15,000 nt of DNA from Stramonita haemastoma (lineage: Eukaryota; Mollusca; Gastropoda; Neogastropoda; Muricidae): contig CM060316.1 of assembly GCA_030674155.1 (NCBI GenBank), positions 84,813,008-84,828,007 of the forward strand. Direction: 5' to 3'. The notes below the pieces were generated by a model. It saw only the letters and a list, made by a program, of their open reading frames with translations. It did not search any database and was not told the DNA's origin. This document shows positions 7,499 through 15,000 of this stretch, piece after piece. A program made the translations under genes and the position numbers. Each line of letters begins with the position of its first letter. Position 1 is the first letter of the stretch.

Positions 7499-8795
7499 AG
7501 AAATGGGTAAATAAGCTTCCTTGCAAGAAATCAAGCCAAGTTCAACACCTCGTTAGTACAGAAGCAGTTCCACACCCTATGCCGAAACTATGCTGATGAC
7601 CTGGAATAACGACCCTGTCCAAGGGGGAGCCGGGAAGAGGTAGTCAAGGGCCTCACTAAAATGTTTATAAAGCCGCATTTTTTATAAGGGCAGTCCTTTC
7701 CTTTGTTTTGTTTCCTTTTGTTTTTGACGAGGTGTGTGCTTGTTTAGATGCCATAATTCTCCACGTCTTGGGTCTGGTCTGTCGAGTAAGACCATAATCA
7801 AAGTCTGCATGCAAATGTGTATTTTGCACAGCGCAAGCAGTAACATCTACACGATCAAAACGAGAATTGTTCCAACATTCTACTGAAAGCTTCTCCGATA
7901 CGAACAAATGAATGAGGATTGCTGACCACAGGCAAAAAGAAACCAAAATCAATGCAAACTCAATTAAAAAAAGAGAGAAAGAAATCAAACACCCAACAAC
8001 AAAAGCTACCCCTACAAAGAAAAAAAAAAGAAGAGAAAAAGTAAACTAACAACAAAGAAAGAGAAAAACAAGTAACGTAGCGTTTTTTGCTCAATGAGAA
8101 ACGCCATCCACATTTCAAGCAGATACATCCTCAGTTCATGACAACGCGTTATCCCTGAAAACAACACTACAGTACATTCTCCTCCTACATGTATGACGGA
8201 GCATGGGCATTCCAAATCATTCTCAGTTCAATGTATCACGACTTAAAAAGTTAATGTAACTTCCTCAAAATCGAACTCACGTGAGCAAGCTTCGCCTTGT
8301 ATTCCGTGTCACGTTCACAGGAAAGAAGAGCAAACAGAAACGCAGTTACTCTGAGAAAGAGAGAGAGTAGACGGTAGAATCAGAACCGCTTGATGTGACC
8401 CTGCCGCCTCAGGTTTTTTGGCACAGCCCAAGGCATGCACACAACTGCGAAAGAAAGTCAGCTACCAGTCGAAGAGAGAGAGAGAAGACACACACACACA
8501 CACTGACACATGCCTGAGGCCGATCTTTATGGACTCAGCGACAGACAAACGACAATTTCTGGCATCTCCCTGATGAACTCCACGTTGGCCATCTTCAAAC
8601 AAACATTGATGCAGTAGCCGAGACACAACATGCGAGGAAAAAACCTACACGACGAGCGTATAATTATTTCCCTCCCCTTTCCCCCTGCATTAGCTACCTG
8701 AAGCTCAAGTATGCAGCCGACTGCCAGCAGCGACCCTACTCCTACTTTCGGATTCCTCTGCCACATGTGAGGCATTCAGCCGTGCAACCGTACAC

Positions 8796-8798
<3 letters not shown>

Positions 8799-8845
<47 letters not shown>
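8799..8845. repeat. (CT)n microsatellite
   Basis: About 23 uninterrupted CT units. Confidence 0.95.
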
Positions 8846-8847
<2 letters not shown>

Positions 8848-9451
8848 CTGCTGCACTCGCCTCATGGTAACCCCTTTCTCACCTGGCTCACTCCAAACAT
8901 ACCAACCACACTGACGACTGTTGTTCTAGAGCCAGTCACTCATTTCACCTACTCCTCCAGGCAGTCAGGAACTTCTTGGTACTATACTATGACCCGGGTG
9001 AAGTAACCAGATAATGAAGTCGGCGGAACTGTAGTGTAGCCAGAGTAGCTTCAAATGACAACTACGCCCTCGCTGACCGAAAGCCTATCCCAGGTGAGAG
9101 ACACTGAAAAAACACTGAGGTTACAACGTACACTGTTTGATGTGTACAGGAAAGAGAGTAAGGTACACTTCTCTTTGTCGCGTGTCTTAGTGCTCCTCTG
9201 CCTGGTCTTATTTCAATTCTTCACACTGGCTGCACAGTTGTTGTGATATAATATGTACTAGGTGTACCGCGCTGATCAGCGATCAAGTGAACACTGACGC
9301 TTCTAACGTTGTGCGAAGGACCAAGCTAACCGAGTTTGGGGAAGAAACATTCGGATGTCTTGGGAGAAAGACTCTGAGACTTATCAGAAACAGACAGGCC
9401 ACAAGTAAAAAAAAAAACAAACCAAAGCTGTCTTGAAAGGGAGGGAGGGAC

Positions 9452-9473
9452 GGGGGGGGGGGGGGGGGCTCGC

Positions 9474-9541
<68 letters not shown>

Positions 9542-9753
9542 GAGAGACGAGAGAGAGAGAAGAGAGAGAGAGAGAGAAGAAGAGAGAACAGAGAAGACGA
9601 GAGAGAGACCGAGAGAGAGAGAGAGGGGAGGAGAGAGGAGAGAGAGAGAGAGAGAGAGAAGACAGACAGACAGACAGACCAGAAGAGAGAGAGAGAGAGA
9701 GAGGAGAGAGAAGAGGAGAGAGAGAGAGAGAAGAGAGAACGAGAGAGAGAGGG

Positions 9754-9807
<54 letters not shown>

Positions 9808-9817
9808 ACACGACAGA
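9452..9817. repeat. Poly-G run followed by ~340-bp (GA)n tract
   Basis: Seventeen guanines, an eight-base spacer, then GA with GAA, GACAGACA and GGGA interruptions. It starts about 90 bases after the donor of exon 9911-11390 in transcript direction, where it reads as CT. Confidence 0.95.
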
Positions 9818-9910
9818 CAGGCAGATGGACAAAACCAGTCAACAAGAAACAAAGCTTTACATAAAGCACAGTCAGTGGGCGAAACTGTTCTTCATTAACG
9901 GTGCCCTCAC

Positions 9911-11390
9911 CTGATGTTTTCCTCAATCTCCTCAGCAGCGGACAGGGCCCTGGCTCTAGTGGTGCGGGGGGCCTCAGCCTCCTGCTCCTCCTCCTCCTCC
10001 TTCTCCTTCATCATCTCCAGCTCCTTCAGGCGTCGCTGCTCCATGATCTTGTGCAGCTGTGGGTCCACCACGGGCTGGGGCTCCTGTTTGGGCAGGGACG
10101 GCGTCCGCTTCAGGATACCCTTCCGCCGCTCGAACGACTCGCTCCGAGCACCCCCGTCGTCTGTTTTAGCGATTCCGCCCGCCGTAAGGGCGAGGCAGCG
10201 GCGGTGCCCTGTGAGGAGGCCTCCGAACTCTCTGTCGATGATCTGAGGTCGGCAGGTTGGGCGGAGGAGGTGGGGAGGGTCAGTGTGTGGCTTTCTGTGT
10301 CCGCGCCCTCCTGGCCCTGTTTGCTGCTGTCAGGCTGGTTGTCCTGTGGGGGCAAGGTCAGGGTGACGCTCTCTGCCGCTTCTGGCGTGGCTGGTTTTTC
10401 TCGTTGCTTTGGCGGCCACGTCTCGGGCTTTGGTCGAGTCCTCTGCGGCGATGGGCAGAGTGAAGGATGAGGTCAGTGATGAGTCGCTCCTGGCTGATGA
10501 CGGTGATGAGTCTTTCGTTGTGGGTGGCTGTGACCTTTGTGGCTGGCGTCAGCACGCTGGAGGGAGGAGGAGGAGGAGGAGGAGGGCGGGGGCGGGTTTC
10601 CACATCGTCCATGACTTGCCTGCCTTCTTCTTCTTCTTCGGACGATTTCTTCCTGCTTTGCCCGCTTCTCTCTGCAGCTGTTGTGCGTTGCTGAGAACTG
10701 TTACCATCACCTAGCTCTTGCGTAGTGCGGGCAGGCTGGGACACCGAGTCTTCTGGGGTTTCACTCTTCTGCCGGCGTGCCCTCAACACCGAGGCCACCT
10801 CTGAATCGGCGATGACCTCTTCGATGGCCGAGGACTTGAACTGCTCGGCCTGAGCGGTCTGTTTGTCGGCGATGACCTCCGTGTCCGTCCTGTGGCCCTG
10901 CTGCTGGCGTTCCACCTCCTGGTGGCGGCGGTTCAGCACCTGGGACAGCTCCTGGGAGGGGGCGTCGCTCTGGGCACGGGCGAGAACCGCTTCTTCATGA
11001 AGTCCGACTTGAAGTTTCCCGACCGCTCCACCGTCTTCTCCTCCGCCTCCCCCGCGCCGTCCCCGCGGGGGGAGGGCCGCACCATCTTGAGGCTCTGGGT
11101 GCGCTCTGGAATGCTTCTGCTGCTGTGCGACTGGGCGTCATCGCTGCTGCTGCTCACGTCCTTGTTGACCGTCCGTTTGAAGGACTGCACACGCCGGGCT
11201 GAGTGCCCTCTGTGTCGGAGCGCTCCGAGCTGGAGGCCTCGGAACTGGAGGAGAACTTGGTCAGCAGCTGGGAGAACTCCTTGCCCCGGGAGGGGTGGCG
11301 GGCCACGGCTGTGGATTTGCCCGCCTTCTCTGAGGACCCGTTCTTCTCGTTATTCAGGCCTCCCGAGAAACGACTGCGGATGTCGCTCAC
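9911..11390 (-). CDS. Large exon of supervillin-like gene (~493 codons, disordered, with five apparent frameshifts)
   Basis: This is the main coding block. The acceptor GTGCTTACAG lies above 11390 and the donor ACATCAG|GTGAGG is at 9911/9910, leaving phase 2. Reading in order: a Ser-rich stretch (RGKEFSQLLTKFSSSSEAS), a basic/Ser region (QSFKRTVNKDVSSSSDD), a helical-looking stretch (SQELSQVLNRRHQEVE), then SEVASVLRARRQKSE, an acidic and proline-rich linker, a Thr/Ser/Pro region, RRKGILKRTPSLPKQEPQ, a charged helix (DPQLHKIMEQRRLKELEMM followed by a Glu run), and RALSAAEEIEENIR at the end. The frame must shift near 11178, 10990, 10525, 10397 and 10165. Each needs only one base, and several fall in homopolymers. 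The net correction gives 1481 bases, exactly 493 codons plus two, matching the phase of the next exon. This suggests an actin/membrane-linker protein such as supervillin; another large disordered cytoskeletal protein is possible. Confidence 0.72.
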
Positions 11391-11399
11391 CTGTAAGCA

Positions 11400-11490
11400 C
11401 AGTCACACACGCACGCACACACGCATGCACGCAACACATAGCAGAAACATGCATGCATACATATGCATGCACACACATACCCATACACCA
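11400..11490. repeat. Degenerate (CA)n / ATGCATGC tract
   Basis: ACACACGC and CATGCATGC units alternate, including ATGCATGCAT and ATATGCATGCA. Confidence 0.75.
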
Positions 11491-12047
11491 CACATACAGA
11501 TATATGTTATTTACCAGATCTTACTAGCTGGAAGAAAACAATACATTTCAAAGACACTCAGACAACGACTATAATTTACGCAAAAGGTAGGAAATGTAAC
11601 CAATCTGAAACGAAAATGTAACCCACTCATTATGCTGAACAATATACAATACAGCAAATAAACACGGCAAATGATACATCTATTCTACATAGGCTGAACA
11701 GAACAGAACACAATGCAGCAATGCAAAACAAATGATCATATACCATCATCCCACTGTTCATGCGACATGAAAACATCAAGCAGCACACGCCATAAATTTC
11801 ATTCCGATATATAAAAACAGTCTGGTTTGATGTCACTCCAGATTATGATTTCATACGATGCTCAAAATACATGCACGTTAAAACATAATGCACACAAAAC
11901 CAATGACTTGCTAAACAGCATGAGAAGAGATGAGGGGTTTTTTGTTGTTGACAGATCTGATTACAGTTTTACACGCATGCATTTGACACTGTGTCCCCAA
12001 GCACAGTGTAAGGTAACAAAGTCAAAAACCACTAAAGCAATCCTGGG

Positions 12048-12222
12048 GTCTACCTTTCTATACTGTCGCTAGGCACCAAAAGTGGCATTAAGTCTTTTGT
12101 TGGTTTAACAGCATACCATTTTCATGGTCTACCTTTCTATAACCTATCAGTCGCGCTAGTTTCCGCACCACAGGATCATGTGTTGCAGTTGGTTTTTTTT
12201 TGTTTGTTTTACCAGTATACCT
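12048..12222. repeat. Two-copy tandem duplication, ~80-bp unit
   Basis: Both copies begin GGTCTACCTTTCTATA (12048 and 12127), continue through a GTCGCTAG / GTCGCGCTAG block, and end in a GTTGGTTT...ACCAG/CAG-TATACC block. The second copy is longer, with an extra CACAGGATCATG segment and a T-run. Confidence 0.65.
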
Positions 12223-12559
12223 ATATGTTTTTCTGTAATCATTTTGCTGGGAGATGCTCTAAGATGAGAGCAGTTCGTAAACTTTTCATTTGGTCGTCAT
12301 GGAAATATTTCTCATAGAGACTCTTTTAGGCTAACTCTTCTACTCTTGTGCAGAAATGATTTGACTTCTCTATCAACTTCTAGAAGTCAGTCCTTGAGGC
12401 ACCGCACTGGACTTTTAAAAAGCGTGCCTGAAGCAAGCTGTCCCAGGCAAGGGCCATCTGTTCACAGGCAGCTGGTGTGTGCTAGATGTGGCCATGCAAT
12501 CCACGCCACTGACCGCTGTTAGTCTACACCACAGGTGAGGGAAGGTTTAGCGTGTGCAC

Positions 12560-12650
12560 TATGTACCATGCATGCAATCGCATTCGCACCCGGGACCTCG
12601 GTTTACATAGTCTCAACCACAAACCACAGACTTGATTACATGTAAACCAT
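12560..12650 (-). mobile_element. Probable tRNA-derived SINE head, decayed
   Basis: The minus strand reads AAACCGAGGTCCCGGGTGCG then AATGCG, close to the T-arm/B-box region (GGTCCCGGGTTCGAAT) seen in tRNA-derived SINEs. GGTTGAGAC lies upstream, where a D-arm/anticodon remnant would be. An 8-base inverted repeat (GTTTACAT / ATGTAAAC, 12601-12608 and 12640-12647) brackets the middle. No clear A box or 3' tail is left. Confidence 0.35.
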
Positions 12651-12964
12651 GGCCGACATACATGTTAGTGTTTTACACGATTTGGCGATCGAATACTGAT
12701 CTGTTAGGACCATACCTTCCTACTGACCTTTTGAAAGTCCATAATTTAACTGTTATATTTTCATAGGTTTTCTCTCTTCAGCGCTACTATATACAACGTA
12801 ACTGAAAACTTCCAGACAGTTCATGACAATCACTTATCTGCTACACAATGTGCACATTTTGAGAATTCTGACATTAAAAAAAAAAACCACGAAAAAAAAC
12901 CCCGTCTCAAGACTCCTAAGACAGGTGTAGTATGTCTTTGGCAAGTGGCTACACCTGGTCTTAC

Positions 12965-13036
12965 CTTGTTTGTCAAAGAAGCCAGGTTGACATCAATGGG
13001 TTTGGAGGAGGAGTTAGCAGTGCTTCGTTTGGAGTC
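12965..13036 (-). CDS. Exon of supervillin-like gene (first recognised exon, 24 codons)
   Basis: This is a 72-base internal exon on the minus strand. A TTTCAG acceptor lies just above 13036 and an AACAAG|GTAAGA donor just below 12965. It reads DSKRSTANSSSKPIDVNLAS followed by LTNK, without stops. It ends in phase 0, and the next recognised exon (starting at 11390) opens in phase 0 with VSDIRSRF, so the junction reads LTNK-VSDIR. The peptide is polar and Ser/Lys-rich and looks disordered, like the rest of the protein. I found no convincing exon upstream in the window, so the start codon probably lies beyond the right edge. The junction consistency is seen in the sequence; membership of this gene is inferred from it. 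Confidence 0.6.
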
Positions 13037-13439
13037 CTGAAACATGCCAGCCACAGTCAACTGACCTCCTGCCAGGTTGTATGTGGTTCTGTACACTTCC
13101 CCTATATGTGGTTCTGTTCCTTGGTTTTACACTTCCCCTGCATCCCGGCATCGTGCTGTACTACCGCTGTGACTGAGGCTAGGAGGCAGTGAACAGCCTG
13201 GGGTGTTTGCTAGTATAGCCTCATAGTCTGACCAACTTTATCCCGACTGATTCTCCTCACTACTTTATGATCTATCTTAACGTCTCAGTTTTTACACGGC
13301 ATCGTGAACCAACACAGAAGTAAAACACTTTCATAAATTTCTCTTTTAAATTTAAGGGAATCAACTTGATACAATGGGAACAGAAGTGTTCCATATGGTG
13401 AACTTTTACTTTAATAAAATTTTATTATATTTTTTTTAG

Positions 13440-13561
13440 ACCTTGACGTAGTGAAGAAGCGTGAGGGGGAAGAAGAAGAAGAGCGCTTTAAATTTAGCCC
13501 CTCGAAATCATCAAAGAGCCACAGTACAAGCTGTCGACCTGCTGACACTGTCTTGATATGA
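13440..13561 (+). other. Plus-strand coding-like segment (possible terminal exon or element fragment)
   Basis: A textbook-looking acceptor (TTTATTATATTTTTTTTAG ending at 13439) precedes a 39-codon frame with stop TGA at 13559-13561. It reads LDVVKKREGEEEEERFKFSP, then SKSSKSHSTSCRPADTVLI. The charged, low-aliphatic composition differs from the surrounding AT-rich noise. I do not recognise it. It may be an exon of a gene on the opposite strand, a fragment of a mobile element, or chance. Confidence 0.25.
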
Positions 13562-13639
13562 AAAAAAAAGTCCTCCTGTATCTTTGCTGACATCAGAATA
13601 TGGCCACTTTTATCCATCCTCATCAAATCTACATTTCTG

Positions 13640-13745
13640 CGACCAAGTAAGAAGATACAGAAGCAGAAGAAGCTTTTCCTTTCAGTGAAGACTCGCACTT
13701 TTGTAGCCAGGTAAGAAGATATGGAACCGGAAGAAGCTTTATCAA
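13640..13745. repeat. Short tandem duplication, ~64-bp period
   Basis: GTAAGAAGATA followed by a GAAGAAGCTTT block occurs at 13647 and 13711, each preceded by a GACCAA / GCCAG variant. Confidence 0.5.
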
Positions 13746-14228
13746 GTCCAAAACTGCAGGTATCTAACTCCAAAAGCTTTATAACTTATTCTTTCGCACT
13801 TTGAAAACTTCTGAGACAAAAAAGGACATGACTAAATGCATCAAAATGCCAATACTTTTGATGGAAAGATCTCTAACTTTGATAAAATGGTCCAAACTCA
13901 CCGTCCTATCCCAGCCTCTTAACAGCCATCATCAAACAGAGTTTCTGTTGGTTCTAAGAACGTTCTCCAAGTCTGATGACACGAGACCTGCAAACCAAGC
14001 TCCCCAGCTAGAGACAGAGAACTGAAGGCTGCGGGATGACCAGAGAGGAACTAGCAGCAAACAAGCGGAGAGAGACCTCTGTCCCCTGAACAGACGCTGC
14101 AGAGACACCAGAAATTTAGCTGTTCCAGACACAGCATGTGCCTTGACTGCATCATGTTTACAACATTGCGCGACTCAGAGTTCCACTGAGGTTTCATAAG
14201 TTTCAGAATCTTTACTTGTGAACAAATC

Positions 14229-14253
14229 TTCTCTCTCTCTCCCCCCCCCCCCC
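14229..14253. repeat. (CT)n joined to poly-C
   Basis: Six CT units are followed by about 14 cytosines, the mirror order of the C-run/CT junctions at 865 and 1305. Confidence 0.9.
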
Positions 14254-14491
14254 AAATCTGACTTCACCGTAAGTTTGTAAACCCATGCACATGAAAACAT
14301 GCAAGGAAATGTATTTCAACAGAAAGAAACACAGAGGATTTATCAATAAATCACTGAAGCCATGCAATTAGTATACAGTCCGGATTGCCACAACAATACT
14401 GCACAGATGCTTTCAAGCCACACAGTTGCACATATTCTACACTTAAAGCTCCACTTGAAAGAGTAGTGAAAGAAATAAGACACTGAGATTT

Positions 14492-14496
14492 ATCTA

Positions 14497-14551
<55 letters not shown>

Positions 14552-14580
14552 TATCTATCTATCTATCTAATCTGTCTATA
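14492..14580. repeat. (TCTG)n / (TATC)n tetranucleotide microsatellite
   Basis: TATC units flank about 13 TCTG units, with an ATCTTATC interruption. Confidence 0.95.
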
Positions 14581-14769
14581 ATAAATCTGATCCATTTTGA
14601 TGGCGGTCAGGTTCTACATTAGAGTATTTTATTAGCACTTCCTCCATGTCCTTTTCGTTGTTGGCCATCTCACTTTAAGACAAAAAATATTCATTTAAAG
14701 ATTACGCAATATGTAATTCATCTAATGTAAAGGGGCATAGAAATTGAAAGAGAACCATAAAAATTTAAA

Positions 14770-14785
14770 GGGGGGGGGGGGGGGG
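14770..14785. repeat. Poly-G run
   Basis: Sixteen consecutive guanines followed by a purine-rich stretch. Confidence 0.9.
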
Positions 14786-14907
14786 AGGATAGAGGGAGGA
14801 GGGGACAAAACTACATTCATGACTGAACAGCAACTTTTCCCGCTGTATGAAAAAATATAAAGTAGGTACCGAACAAGAAGGTGTAAAGAAAAAAACCCTG
14901 GTGTTCT

Positions 14908-14915
14908 GAGAGAGA

Positions 14916-14993
<78 letters not shown>
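14908..14993. repeat. (GA)n microsatellite at right edge
   Basis: GA units with GAA and GGA interruptions end just before the window edge. Confidence 0.93.
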
Positions 14994-14995
<2 letters not shown>

Positions 14996-15000
14996 TGAAG

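Larger units (their letters stand above)
5239..9910 (-). other. Large intron between exons 9911-11390 and 5050-5238
   Basis: About 4.7 kb bounded by GTGAGG at 9910 and CCACAG at 5239. It contains the tandem acceptor array, a poly-A run, a TA/TG tract, the 30-base minisatellite, and GA/CT and G-run microsatellites. Unique sequence at about 7500-8790 and 8850-9440 shows no coding signal. Open frames at 7665-7988 and 8527-8775 have no recognisable protein character. Confidence 0.6.
11391..12964 (-). other. Intron between exons 12965-13036 and 9911-11390
   Basis: The intron is bounded by GTAAGA at 12964 and CTTACAG at 11391. It holds a CA/ATGCATGC-rich stretch (about 11400-11490), an AT-rich unique stretch, a two-copy tandem duplication (12048-12222) and a probable SINE fragment (12560-12650). 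I see no further exon. Confidence 0.55.
13037..15000 (-). other. Region upstream of exon 12965-13036, probably intron
   Basis: No exon joined to the minus-strand gene was found here. Contents are a two-copy ~32-bp repeat near 13081-13140, the plus-strand coding-like segment at 13440-13561, a ~64-bp duplication (13640-13745), a (CT)n/C-run (14229-14253), a (TGTC)/(TATC) tract, a G-run and a terminal GA tract. The rest is unremarkable AT-rich sequence. Confidence 0.5.

Noticed and set aside
7665..7988. 107-residue minus-strand open frame
   Set aside because: No splice sites in register, no recognisable domain, and AT-rich composition typical of intron.
8527..8775. 82-residue minus-strand open frame
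   Set aside because: No domain, no matching splice phase, and it runs into noncoding sequence on both sides.
9283..9926. Open frames of 140-190 residues beside the donor of the large exon
   Set aside because: They are the GA/CT tract in several frames, Ser-Leu or Arg-Glu runs.
13896..13905. Possible minus-strand donor GACG|GTGAGT
   Set aside because: The preceding sequence has stops in two frames, no clear acceptor and no coding character.
1..15000. CRISPR array or prokaryotic defence/operon system
   Set aside because: Repeat structure is microsatellite or decayed tandem repeat without conserved repeat-unique spacer alternation, and the genes are spliced.

Overview
The window looks like eukaryotic nuclear DNA, most likely from a lophotrochozoan, and a gastropod or other mollusc is my best guess. 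It is dominated by very long GA/CT, CA/GT, TA and homopolymer microsatellites. It holds spliced, GC-rich coding islands inside AT-rich, repeat-filled introns, and a decayed non-LTR retrotransposon tail. There is no bacterial-style gene layout, and most long open frames are translated microsatellites.

The one gene I can support lies on the minus strand and runs from high to low coordinates. Five coding exons can be placed from splice sites, codon phase and protein character: 12965-13036, 9911-11390, 5050-5238, 3579-3936 and 1734-2439. All four exon-exon junctions agree in phase (0, 2, 2, 2), and the last exon donates in phase 2 to an exon beyond the left edge. Together they encode about 930 residues of a highly charged, Ser/Pro/Glu-rich, largely disordered protein with recurring short motifs. 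The composition and motifs (KT-x-PVT-x-x-E repeats, basic RRKGILKR-type segments, an SAAEEIEENIR-type stretch) most resemble the disordered N-terminal and central part of a supervillin-like actin/membrane-linker protein. That name is a recognition-level guess. The gelsolin-like repeats and headpiece that would prove it would lie off the left edge.

The exons carry about eight apparent single-base indels, several of them in short homopolymers, while every splice junction and the overall coding sense are preserved. Uncorrected long-read consensus error is more likely than a pseudogene.

The most unusual structure is at 5201-6010. The 3' splice acceptor and first ~38 bases of exon 5050-5238, plus AT-rich intron, are copied about five and a half times in tandem. 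This gives a row of decoy acceptors directly upstream of the real one.

Other repeats include a decayed 30-base minisatellite (6512-7060), a LINE 3' remnant (about 4395-4828, plus strand) that runs into a CT/CA microsatellite, a probable tRNA-derived SINE fragment near 12560-12650, small tandem duplications at 12048-12222, 13081-13140 and 13640-13745, and a short plus-strand coding-like segment at 13440-13561. I saw no structural RNA gene, CRISPR array or prokaryote-type system.
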